From: Rhodospirillaceae bacterium
GTDB lineage: Bacteria; Pseudomonadota; Alphaproteobacteria; GCA-2731375
Direction: 5' to 3'
Assembly (NCBI GenBank): GCA_018701215.1
Contig: JABIWH010000050.1
Span: 1 to 64,000, forward strand
DNA length: 64,000 nucleotides
In this document: positions 42,014-49,819 of the stretch, piece after piece
How positions within the stretch are numbered: the stretch's first letter is position 1
How the letters are laid out: each line of letters starts with the position of its first letter
Notes under the pieces: generated by a model
The model's input: only the letters and a program-made list of their open reading frames with translations
The model's database searches: none
What the model was told of the DNA's origin: nothing
Program-made: the position numbers and the translations under genes

Positions 42014-43273
42014 CTAATCCGCCGCGCCGTCGATGACTTCGCGAGCGGCTTTCTGTTCGGCTTCCTTGGTCGCCATATGCGCCTTCAGCTGATCCGGTGT
42101 CAGACGCACGATATCTTCGTTTTGATGGCTGTAGATATCGTAGGGCTGGGTGTCCAGATCCTGCAGCTTGATGGCGCCCGAAAGTACTTGTTCCTTCCAG
42201 GCCTCATGCGCCGGCTGGCGTTCATGGAATTCCGGCATCACTTCGTCGGCGAACATCTGCAAACTGTCGCAAATATCCTGATGCGAGGTCTTGCCGGCCT
42301 GGTTCAACAGGATGACTTGATCCACATGGGCCGCCTCGTACTGCCGCAGCTTCTCGCGAATGGTCGCGGGCGAACCGATCAGGCCGGCGGTCAGGGCCGC
42401 CTGGGCTTTCTCGGAACCGCGCCAATCCTGATACAGCTTCCACAGATCGGACTTGCCCGGCGCATCAATGCCCTCGCGCCCGTAATGAGACAACGCAAAG
42501 ATGAAGAAGGTCCAGCCGGCGGCCTTTTCGATCGCCTCCTCGTCCGTCTCGGCACACATGAAGCCCGAGACCATGGCCACATTGGCATTGACCGGGTGGT
42601 CGGTCAGTTGGGCGCGGTTATGGAGCAGGTTGTTGTAATAGTGATTGACCCAGGCCGTCGCCGCATCGGGCGAGACAAAGGTAAAGCCCAGGGCGCCCAG
42701 GCCCCATTGCCCGGCCTGGGTAATGGTGTTGATGTTCGAACACGCCACCCACAGGGGCGGGTGCGGTTTCTGGAATGGTTTCGGCAGCACGCTGCGGGCC
42801 GGAAAGTCGTAATAGTCGCCATGAAATTCCCAGTCCTCCTTGGTGAACATCGGAATGATGGCCTTGACCGCCTCTTCCCAACGCTCCCGCTTATCGCGCA
42901 CGCGGGTACCAAAGGGATGCAGCTCGGCCGGCCCGGCACCCTCGCCCATGCCGAATTCAACCCGCCCGCCAGAGAGCAGATCAAGGGTGGATACCTTCTC
43001 GGCCACCCGGTGCGGCTGGTTGGTGGTCAGCTGCACAATGCCATAGCCCAGGCGGATATTTTCCGTACGCTGGCTGGCCGCGCCCAGGAATGTCTCGGGC
43101 GAGGAAGCATGGGAATATTCTTCCAGAAAATGATGCTCCACCATCCAGGCATAGTCATAGCCCAGGCGGTCGGCTAGCTCGATCTGGCTCAGGGAATTCT
43201 GCAGCAGTTTATATTCGCTGTCTTCTTCCCAGGGCCTAGGTAATTGGTGTTCGTAGAAAATTCCGAATTTCAT
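42014..43273 (-). CDS. LLM-class flavin-dependent monooxygenase
   Basis: A 419-residue luciferase-family enzyme, longer than the two others in the window. The N-terminal MKFGIFYEHQLPRPW, MVEHHFLEEYSHASSPETFL (conserved His/Glu), LLSGGRVEFGMGEGAGPAEL and PHPPLWVACSNINTITQAG are superfamily flavin-site segments. The carboxy-terminal 70 residues form a charged extension (QNEDIVRLTPDQLKAHMATK). It probably oxygenates a ketone or other cyclic substrate with reduced FMN supplied by a reductase. It is the third gene of the operon beginning at 45076. Confidence 0.88.
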   Translation of the reverse strand: MKFGIFYEHQLPRPWEEDSEYKLLQNSLSQIELADRLGYDYAWMVEHHFLEEYSHASSPETFLGAASQRTENIRLGYGIVQLTTNQPHRVAEKVSTLDLLSGGRVEFGMGEGAGPAELHPFGTRVRDKRERWEEAVKAIIPMFTKEDWEFHGDYYDFPARSVLPKPFQKPHPPLWVACSNINTITQAGQWGLGALGFTFVSPDAATAWVNHYYNNLLHNRAQLTDHPVNANVAMVSGFMCAETDEEAIEKAAGWTFFIFALSHYGREGIDAPGKSDLWKLYQDWRGSEKAQAALTAGLIGSPATIREKLRQYEAAHVDQVILLNQAGKTSHQDICDSLQMFADEVMPEFHERQPAHEAWKEQVLSGAIKLQDLDTQPYDIYSHQNEDIVRLTPDQLKAHMATKEAEQKAAREVIDGAAD

Positions 43274-43294
43274 CTCGATGTTTCCCCAGATTTT

Positions 43295-44290
43295 TTATTT
43301 TTTCCAGAAGGCTCCATGTTGGGCCATCCACTCGACAAAATCCACAAAAGCAGCTTCTGGATCAGAGGGCAAGGTGTGCCCGATATCAGCCGTCAGGCGC
43401 GCGCCCGATAAGGACCGGCGATCCTGGTCGCCATGCAGGTTGATCGTCGCTGCTTCACCAGGTTTAGCCAACGCATAGTGGAAATCCGGATAATGCCGGG
43501 CCAGAACAGCGCACCAATCGATCACGCCGCAGGGCGTGGCCGAGGCGATATGATACTGATCGTGGCTAGGCGCCGGCGCATCGGCCAAGGCCGACAGGGC
43601 GGTCGCCACGTCGCGGGAATAGACCCAGTCCTGCCTATCCCGGCGGGGCAGCAGCACGCGCTCGCCACGCAGCGCCGACAACCCAGCTTGCATTAAGGGA
43701 CTAAGGGTGTCGCGGGCACCGCTGTCTATTTCCCATGGGCCATAAACCGCCGCCAGACGGACCGAGCGGATATCCAATTCCAGCAGACCGGCCAGCCGCC
43801 GGCTGACTGCCTCGGTGGCAAGTTTGGAGATGCCATACAGGCTTTCGGGCTCGGACGGTGTGACCTCTTCCAGCACCACACCTTTGCCTTCCTGGCGGTG
43901 GCGGCCATAGGCGGAGCCGGAACCGATGTTGATGATCCTGCCCACCCCGCCTGCAGCGGCGGCGGCCTTGATGACATTGACCAAGCCCAACAGGTTGACC
44001 TGGAGGACTTGCGCGGGCGCCTCCCGCTCCCGCTCCGGACCCGACGTCATGGCGGCGCCATAGAACACCGCGTCGATCTCGTGATCAGCGAAAGCTGCGG
44101 CGACCGAGGCCGGATCGCGCACATCGCCAAGCTGAACGGTGAAGCCACCCGGCAATGCCTGGAAAGCCGCCTCGGCCACCGGGTGCAGCGGGTTGGCATC
44201 AAACAGCACCGCATCATCGCCGCGGCGTAACAGCGCCTCGGCGATATTCAGGCCGACGAAACCACAGCCGCCAACAATCAAGGCCCGCAT
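43295..44290 (-). CDS. Extended SDR (NAD-dependent epimerase/dehydratase family)
   Basis: A 331-residue extended short-chain dehydrogenase. ALIVGGCGFVGLNIAEALLR is the NAD-binding Rossmann motif, with Asp in AVLFDANPL marking NAD preference. INIGSGSAYG supplies the Ser, and YGISKLATEAVSR is the catalytic YxxxK. Family members are sugar-nucleotide epimerases or 3-beta-hydroxysteroid-type dehydrogenases; within this operon a non-sugar substrate is more likely. ATG 44290 is chosen over the TTG one codon upstream. It lies 12 bp after the SDR gene. Confidence 0.87.
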   Translation of the reverse strand: MRALIVGGCGFVGLNIAEALLRRGDDAVLFDANPLHPVAEAAFQALPGGFTVQLGDVRDPASVAAAFADHEIDAVFYGAAMTSGPEREREAPAQVLQVNLLGLVNVIKAAAAAGGVGRIINIGSGSAYGRHRQEGKGVVLEEVTPSEPESLYGISKLATEAVSRRLAGLLELDIRSVRLAAVYGPWEIDSGARDTLSPLMQAGLSALRGERVLLPRRDRQDWVYSRDVATALSALADAPAPSHDQYHIASATPCGVIDWCAVLARHYPDFHYALAKPGEAATINLHGDQDRRSLSGARLTADIGHTLPSDPEAAFVDFVEWMAQHGAFWKK

Positions 44291-44302
44291 CAACAGCTAC
44301 CC

Positions 44303-45076
44303 TTAGACGACCGCATTGCCGCCATCCACATTCAACACCTGGCCCGTCAGAAAGGCGGCGGCGTCACTGGCCAGGAACACGGCGGTGCCGGCGATTTCGT
44401 GGGGATCACCGATCCGTCGCAAGGGGATCAGGTTTTCCACCCGCGCCAGACGTTTCGGATTGGTCCACAGTGTTTTGGCGAAATCGGTCTTGATCAACCC
44501 CGGCGCGATTGCGTTGACCCGGATGCCCTTGGGGCCGTATTCCACGGCCAGATTACGGGCGATCTGATGCTCGGCCACTTTCGAGATAGCATAGCCACAT
44601 AGTTCGACCGAGCCTTTCAGGCCGGAGTTCGAGGCAATGATCGTAATCGAACCGCTGCCCGCCTCGACCATGCCGGGCAGCACCATATGGCATAGCTTGA
44701 AGACGCTTTTGACATTGACCTCCCAGATCTTTTCAAAAGCGGAATCCGGCATCTCGGCGGACGGTCCATAATAGGGGTTGGCCGCCGCGTTGGGCACCAA
44801 GGTCGTTATCTTGCCCCATTTGTCCAATGTCTTGTCGACCAGATTGCGCAACTCATCCTCGATCCCGACATGGGCGGGGATGGATATGGCCTCGCCGCCA
44901 TTGGCTGCGAAATCGCGGTTGATCTCGGCCGTCACCGCCTCGCAAGCATCCGCCTTGCGGGACGAGATCACCACTTTGGCCCCATGCTGGCACATGCGCG
45001 CCGCAATGGCCTTGCCAATACCCTTGGTTGAACCGGTGATGATGGCGACCCGGCCGCTTAAATCAAATAATTCCAC
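44303..45076 (-). CDS. Short-chain dehydrogenase/reductase
   Basis: A 257-residue classical SDR, first gene of the four-gene operon. IITGSTKGIGKAIAARMCQH is the TGxxxGIG cofactor motif, VPNAAANPYYG the NAG-like strand, IIASNSGLKGS the catalytic Ser, and YAISKVAEHQIARN the catalytic YxxxK. The end DGGNAVV is the usual C-terminal family pattern. The start is GTG at 45076, five bases after AGGAGGG, one of the best ribosome-binding sites in the window. It oxidises an alcohol to a ketone or the reverse; the substrate is unknown. Confidence 0.92.
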   Translation of the reverse strand: MELFDLSGRVAIITGSTKGIGKAIAARMCQHGAKVVISSRKADACEAVTAEINRDFAANGGEAISIPAHVGIEDELRNLVDKTLDKWGKITTLVPNAAANPYYGPSAEMPDSAFEKIWEVNVKSVFKLCHMVLPGMVEAGSGSITIIASNSGLKGSVELCGYAISKVAEHQIARNLAVEYGPKGIRVNAIAPGLIKTDFAKTLWTNPKRLARVENLIPLRRIGDPHEIAGTAVFLASDAAAFLTGQVLNVDGGNAVV

Positions 45077-45156
45077 GCTACCCTCCTGACAATACGGTCT
45101 TTGCGGATAGCTTATACCAACCTGCGCCTAGTGTCCTGGGTCAGAAATACCTCATA

Positions 45157-46113
45157 TTATCCCATCACCGCCTGGATCAGTTGGTTCTCGATACCGCCGC
45201 TTTTCGCCACCACATCCGAGATGGCATCACCGGTATCGCATGGTTCGTGGTCCAGCCTGGAGGCAACACGCAGCGCCAGCGCGCTTTGTTCCAACAGCTC
45301 CAGCCCTCTCGCCTCGGGCTGGCGGCCAAACAGTCCCATGACAACGCCGTTCAGGGAGTCGCACAAGGCGGCCATATCGGCGGCATCCTCATGGGTCAGT
45401 AACCTTTTGTAACCACGGATCGTTTTCCCGAGTTTGACCAATTCGCGCTCGTAACGGTCCGGCAGGGAGGGATCGGGCAGCGCCTGCTTCAAGTTATCCG
45501 CCAGGAACCAGATACGCCGCGCTATATTGCGTACTTTCAGGCGGCGCAATTCCGACAGTGTGGCCTGGATCCGGGCCGCATTGGGCGCCAGGTCGGGGCG
45601 GCCCAGGACCTGGGCCGCCAAGGCATTGGGCACTGTCACGGATGTAGGATCAGCCATTAAAACCGAAGCCGACCGGCGGTCCGGGCCGAAATAGGCATCG
45701 GTCACGACAAAGGGCTTGCGCTCTCGCGTCAGGTTTTCAATTCGTTGCCCCATTTGGGCGGTGGAGAAAGGGTAGATCAGCACATCGTCCGCACCGGATT
45801 CGATCACCGTGCGCACGGACCGTAGCTTGGATTCCCATGTGGTCAAAAGAATAGGAACGAAGGGATCCACGCCACAACGCTGTCGGCGGATATCGTCGAC
45901 TAGCCCGAGAACACCGCAATCAACCGCGTCCAGGGTCAGGACAACCACGTCCACGCGCTGGTTGCAAAGGGCATAGCGGACGCTTTCCAAATCCTGAAAT
46001 TCAAGAAAAGTCTTGAATCCGATGACGTTTAAGACAGATCGCGTCTGTTTACGTACGACGCGTTGCCGATCAAACAGTAGAACTGTCGCATCGGTATAGT
46101 TTGAAAATTGCAT
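45157..46113 (-). CDS. Degenerate response-regulator receiver protein with helical C-terminus
   Basis: A 318-residue protein. Residues about 10-125 have a receiver fold, but the phospho-acceptor aspartate at the end of the third strand appears to be Thr (VDVVVLTLDAVDCG). The acidic pair of strand one is reduced to a single Asp (VLLFDRQRVVRKQ), and the switch Lys is Tyr (DDVLIYPFSTAQ). The Thr of strand four (PILLTTWESK) remains. Residues about 180-318 are predominantly helical and unlike known output domains. It probably acts as a phosphorylation-independent signalling or scaffold protein. It is divergent from the M23-bactofilin pair, which suggests a link to envelope or shape control, though that is inference. 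Confidence 0.7.
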   Translation of the reverse strand: MQFSNYTDATVLLFDRQRVVRKQTRSVLNVIGFKTFLEFQDLESVRYALCNQRVDVVVLTLDAVDCGVLGLVDDIRRQRCGVDPFVPILLTTWESKLRSVRTVIESGADDVLIYPFSTAQMGQRIENLTRERKPFVVTDAYFGPDRRSASVLMADPTSVTVPNALAAQVLGRPDLAPNAARIQATLSELRRLKVRNIARRIWFLADNLKQALPDPSLPDRYERELVKLGKTIRGYKRLLTHEDAADMAALCDSLNGVVMGLFGRQPEARGLELLEQSALALRVASRLDHEPCDTGDAISDVVAKSGGIENQLIQAVMG

Positions 46114-46562
46114 GATAGATCAATCCCGTGCCGATCTTCACGCCCCCAACCCAGGATGGCTTTAACGCCTTTTTTCCCGCGAGTTGCGTTGATTTTCCAT
46201 GACATGGCTTAATGCAATCTAACCAAGAATGGTTAATGGCCCAACTTTGTTGATGTTTGTGCCAAAAAAAAGAGCAAGATGATCTACAAGACCATCTAAC
46301 AGCCCGGACAACGGCCCGCCGCCTCGGCCGCGAATAGCTCTGACATACCGGCATCGGGTAGGTATCTGGTCATCATGGCAACGAAATATTATCAAACTGA
46401 CGCCTAGAATGCGGCAACTAACAGGTTCGGGAGGCGGAATCCCGGCATCGATTCGTTTCCCAAAGTGGTTTTTGGAGCATTTTCCGTTGCAATGCATCCT
46501 GGGATCGGATGCAATGGCAAAAAACAGGGTGGCGCGTTAAGCGTTTTGAGAGAGAGCACGGC
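46114..46562. other. Divergent intergenic region between the receiver and M23 genes
   Basis: About 450 bp with no credible gene. It must contain promoters for both divergent genes. ATGGTTAA at 46229-46236 is the complement of TTAACCAT, a CtrA half-site, but a second half-site at the right spacing is not clear, so CtrA control is unproven. GAGAGAG lies about nine bases before the M23 start at 46563. Confidence 0.4.
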
Positions 46563-48038
46563 ATGAACAAGGGCTTCGCGGTCGCCCTCAAGCGGCTGTT
46601 AGATAATTGTTATCCGGAACGGCAGTTTATTCTACGCAGTCGTGGTGAAGTCGGTTTCATCACGCTTGGGCAGAAAAGCCAAGTCGCGATCAGCATCTGC
46701 GGCCTGCTGTTCCTGGGCTGGCTGGCCTATGCCAGTGTCGGCGTATACCTGCAATTGGATATCATTGCCGGCAAGGATGCTCAAATCGCGCACATGGTCG
46801 GCGCCCATGACCGCCTGAATGCGGATATGCGCGCGGTCGAAAGCCGCTATCGCCAAATCACCCTGAATCTGGAAGGCAATCAGAAAGTCCTGGGCAATGT
46901 CCTGCTGCAAAGGGCCAGTTTAGACCGCAAGCGGGCGGAATTGCAGCGTGAATTGGATAGAACCCGCAAGCAACGGGATCTGGCTTATAACCGCGGCGAG
47001 AAGCTTCAGGCCCGGCTTGCTAAATTGGAAGGCAGCCTGCGCCGCACACTCAACGAGTCCAACGATCTGCAATCGCACCTTAGCCAGGTTACCAATCGGT
47101 TGGCCACGACGGAAAACGACCGCGACCGTGAGCAGCGGGAACGCCTGATGCTAAGCCTGAACCTAAACACCCTGCAGGAAAACCTTTCCGGACTGAAGCA
47201 GGCGCGCAAAGGTCTGGAAGTCGACCTGGAAAGCAGCGAACAGATGGTGGCGCGTCTGACCGATCAACGCGACCGGGCCTTTTCAGCGAACCTGACCCTG
47301 ACCAGTCGCATCGGCGATTTGGAAGGGCGTTTGGAGCATTTGCAACTGGCCCAGCGCACCTTGGTGGAAAATATTCATGACCGCACCGATGCCAATATCG
47401 TGGAATTGGAAACCGTTGTCGAACTAACCGGCCTGAATATTAACCGATTGCTTGACCGGGTGGATCATAAAGCGATTGGCATTGGCGGGCCCTTGCTGGC
47501 TTCGGAAGAGGCGAAGAACCACGCCGGCGAATACTCCCTGAAAAAGTCGTCGTCACTGCATACATCACTGGGCCTGCTGGAAAACCGCCTCTCGCGCTGG
47601 ACGGCCCTGAACTCGGTTCTGGAACGGCTGCCGATCACGCCGCCGGTGGATAACTTCTCGATTTCTTCCGGTTTCGGCAAACGCCGCGATCCATTCACCA
47701 GACGAAAGGCCTTTCACAGCGGCCTGGATTTGGCCGGCGTCAGGCGCACGCGGGTCTACGCGACATCGCCCGGCATCGTGACCTATGTTGGCTGGAAAGG
47801 TCCCTACGGCCGCCTGGTGGAGATCGATCATGGCCTTGGCCTCAAGACCCGCTATGGACATCTACGTAAAACCCTGGTCAAAAAGGGCCAGAAGGTGGAT
47901 TTTCGTCAGAAAATCGGCTTGATGGGCAGCAGTGGACGCAGCACCGGCACCCACGTACATTACGAAGTGGTATTTGACGGCAAACCGGTTAACCCAAAGA
48001 AATTTTTGAAGGCTGGAAAATATGTTTTCAAAGGCTGA
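46563..48038 (+). CDS. M23-family peptidoglycan endopeptidase (LytM domain) with coiled coil
   Basis: A 491-residue membrane-anchored cell-wall hydrolase. An N-terminal helix (residues about 40-62, VAISICGLLFLGWLAYASVG) is followed by a long coiled coil (about 75-290; ELQRELDRTRKQRDL and similar heptads), a linker and the C-terminal LytM domain. The domain has metal ligands in FHSGLDLAG and in TGTHVHYEV (the HxH motif). Such proteins cleave peptide cross-links and help set cell shape. The last 17 bases overlap the bactofilin start, a pairing in which bactofilin scaffolds the hydrolase. The start is ATG 46563 after GAGAGAG; an earlier ATG (46509) has no site. Confidence 0.9.
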   Translation: MNKGFAVALKRLLDNCYPERQFILRSRGEVGFITLGQKSQVAISICGLLFLGWLAYASVGVYLQLDIIAGKDAQIAHMVGAHDRLNADMRAVESRYRQITLNLEGNQKVLGNVLLQRASLDRKRAELQRELDRTRKQRDLAYNRGEKLQARLAKLEGSLRRTLNESNDLQSHLSQVTNRLATTENDRDREQRERLMLSLNLNTLQENLSGLKQARKGLEVDLESSEQMVARLTDQRDRAFSANLTLTSRIGDLEGRLEHLQLAQRTLVENIHDRTDANIVELETVVELTGLNINRLLDRVDHKAIGIGGPLLASEEAKNHAGEYSLKKSSSLHTSLGLLENRLSRWTALNSVLERLPITPPVDNFSISSGFGKRRDPFTRRKAFHSGLDLAGVRRTRVYATSPGIVTYVGWKGPYGRLVEIDHGLGLKTRYGHLRKTLVKKGQKVDFRQKIGLMGSSGRSTGTHVHYEVVFDGKPVNPKKFLKAGKYVFKG

Positions 48039-48510
48039 CAAGAACAAGGCATCAAATAGCGTGGTGCGCGCGGCCCCATCGCTCATTTCCACCGATTTGG
48101 AGATTGCTGGAAATCTGCAAACCTCCGGCGAAGTGCAGCTGGATGGCAATGTGACCGGCGATATCAATTGCGCCAAGCTGGTGATCGGTGAAAAGGCCGT
48201 CATCACGGGTCATATTGATGCCGATGAAGTCATGATCCGGGGCCAGGTCACGGGCCGGATCAAGGCCAAGAACGTACACTTGGCAAAGACGGCGCGGGTG
48301 GTTGGCGATATCTGGCATGACAGCCTGGCCATAGACGCCGGTGCCTTCCTGGATGGCCATTGTAAACGCAACGACGCCAAGCAGGACGGCGTAGCGAACC
48401 CGGCATCCGCTAACCTGACGGCGGCGGTCCGAAAAGCGCCCGCGCAACAGCCCACACAACAGAATGTGGCTGCTTCCCGGCCGGAACCGGTACAGCAAAA
48501 AACCGCCTAG
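48022..48510 (+). CDS. Bactofilin (polymer-forming cytoskeletal protein)
   Basis: A 162-residue bactofilin. The core (about residues 18-110) is a beta-helix with repeated hydrophobic turns: SLISTDLEIAGNLQTSGEVQ, LDGNVTGDINCAKLVIGEKA and VTGRIKAKNVHLAKTARVVG. It polymerises without nucleotide beneath the membrane and localises peptidoglycan enzymes. The N-terminal FSKADKNKAS and the C-terminal Ala/Gln/Pro-rich tail are disordered, as usual. Overlap with the M23 peptidase gene indicates coupled translation and a joint role in cell shape. Confidence 0.95.
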   Translation: MFSKADKNKASNSVVRAAPSLISTDLEIAGNLQTSGEVQLDGNVTGDINCAKLVIGEKAVITGHIDADEVMIRGQVTGRIKAKNVHLAKTARVVGDIWHDSLAIDAGAFLDGHCKRNDAKQDGVANPASANLTAAVRKAPAQQPTQQNVAASRPEPVQQKTA

Positions 48511-48511
48511 G

Positions 48512-48527
48512 CAGCCGCCGGCGGCTG
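48512..48527. terminator. Short perfect palindrome between convergent bactofilin and prfB genes
   Basis: CAGCCGCC directly followed by GGCGGCTG makes a perfect 16-bp palindrome just after the bactofilin stop codon and 24 bp from the prfB stop. It could serve both convergent transcripts as a pause or terminator hairpin, but it has no U-tract on either side. Confidence 0.3.
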
Positions 48528-48550
48528 ACAGGCACTAAGACTGTTTGCAG

Positions 48551-49685
48551 TTATTCAGGCTCGCCGCCCTTGATGTTTGGGTCGTCGCCGCCAAGGCGGG
48601 CCGCCATCGAGGCTTCCATGAAGCGGTCCAGATCACCGTCCAGGACCCGCTGTGCATCGCCGCGCTCGACCCCGGTGCGCAGGTCCTTGACCATCTGATA
48701 GGGATGCAGGACGTAACTGCGGATCTGATGCCCCCAGCCGATATCGGTCTTTTGATCCTCGATCGCCTGTTTCTCGGATTCGCGCTTTTGCAATTCCGCT
48801 TCATACAAACGCGCCTTGAGCATCTTCATGGCAGCGGCGCGGTTCTTGTGCTGCGACCGCTCCGCCTGGCACTGCACGACGATGCCGGTCGGCTCGTGCG
48901 TGATGCGCACGGCACTGTCGGTCCGGTTGACGTGCTGGCCACCGGCGCCCGAGGCGCGGTAGGTATCAACACGCAGATCACCGTCATTGATCTCTATCTC
49001 GATATCGTCGTCGATTTCCGGATAGATCCAGACGGAGGCGAACGAGGTATGGCGCCGCGAGGCGCTGTCAAAGGGCGAGATACGAACCAGGCGATGCACC
49101 CCGCTTTCGGTTTTCATCCAGCCATAGGCATCACCGCCGCGTATATGCAGGGTGGCGGATTTCAGGCCCGCTTCCTCGCCGGCGCTGGCCTCGACCAATT
49201 CGCTTTTGAATTTACGCTGGTCGCTCCACCGGCTGTACATGCGCAACAGCATTTCGGCCCAGTCCTGGGACTCGGTGCCGCCGGCACCAGCGTGAATTTC
49301 CACATAACAGTTGTTGCCATCCGCCTCGCCCGAGAGCATGGATTCCATGCGCAGCCGGCCGGCGCGGGTGGATAATTCAGCCAACTGCACCTCGGCCTCG
49401 GCGACGATCTCGGTATCGTCCTCCAGCTCGCCCAGCTCGATCAACTCGATGGTCTCGGCCAGCTCGCCTTCCATGTCGCGCAGGCCGTTGATGCCGTTGT
49501 CCAGGCTGGTGCGTTCGCGCATCAGTTTCTGCGCCCGTGCCGCATCATCCCACAGGCTGGGATCCTCGATCAGTTTGTTCAGTTCGTCGAGACGTTTCAG
49601 GGAGACATCCCAGTCAAAGATGCCTCCTCAGAAGGGCCAGATTCTGGCCGATCTCGTCTATAAGAGCCTGGGATTCGGCGCGCAT
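48551..49685 (-). CDS. prfB: Peptide chain release factor 2, with programmed +1 frameshift
   Basis: The gene is read as two frames on the minus strand: 49685-49617 (23 codons, MRAESQALIDEIGQNLALLR...HL), then an in-frame TGA (49616-49614). After a +1 shift that skips T49616, reading continues 49615-48551 (DWDVSLKRLDELNKLI...), giving about 377 residues. The slippery site CTTTGAC is preceded by AGGAGG three bases away, the conserved RF2 autoregulation signal: low RF2 lets the ribosome slip past UGA. The body has the SPF-type motif RISPFDSASRRHTSFASV and the catalytic GGQ in ASGAGGQHVNRT. RF2 releases peptides at UGA and UAA. A frame beginning at 49522 alone would lose the N-terminal domain. 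Confidence 0.95.
49610..49630 (-). promoter_or_regulatory. prfB programmed frameshift signal
   Basis: On the minus strand the sequence AGGAGGCATCTTTGACTGG combines an internal Shine-Dalgarno (AGGAGG) with the slippery CUU-UGA-C. This is the canonical RF2 recoding site: the AGGAGG three bases upstream stresses the ribosome, and tRNA-Leu slips by +1 when UGA is read slowly. Confidence 0.93.
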
Positions 49686-49730
49686 GAAACGTCTCCGGTA
49701 CTGTCAAAACATAAAACCAAAGGGTTTATT

Positions 49731-49809
49731 CCAAGCCACCCGCTCCCCTTCCCGGCCACCCATTAATGGTACCCTGTGGGTGGCTGGGAAGGGGGAGCGG
49801 GTGGCTTGG
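49731..49809. repeat. 32-bp near-perfect palindrome between prfB and PBP1A
   Basis: The left arm starting CCAAGCCACCCGCTCCCC (49731-49762) is the reverse complement of the right arm ending GAGCGGGTGGCTTGG (49777-49809), with one substitution and one inserted G, around a 14-base centre (TTAATGGTACCCTG). The hairpin is far longer than a terminator stem and has no U-tract on the minus side. It begins 11 bases after the PBP1A stop codon and ends 46 bases upstream of the prfB start. It may stop or process the PBP1A transcript, or be a mobile palindromic element. Confidence 0.85.
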
Positions 49810-49819
49810 CAACTAAAAA

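Noticed and set aside
41132..43177. 681-codon plus-strand open frame
   Set aside because: Antisense to the MDR and LLM genes, which have full family motifs; the long open frame results from codon bias.
46229..46236. CtrA half-site (TTAACCAT on the minus strand), also at 13153-13160
   Set aside because: A single eight-base half-site is expected by chance in this length of AT-poor DNA, and no second half at the proper spacing is present.
48058..48500. Minus-strand frames across the bactofilin gene
   Set aside because: Shadow frames of a clear bactofilin; no motifs or start signals.
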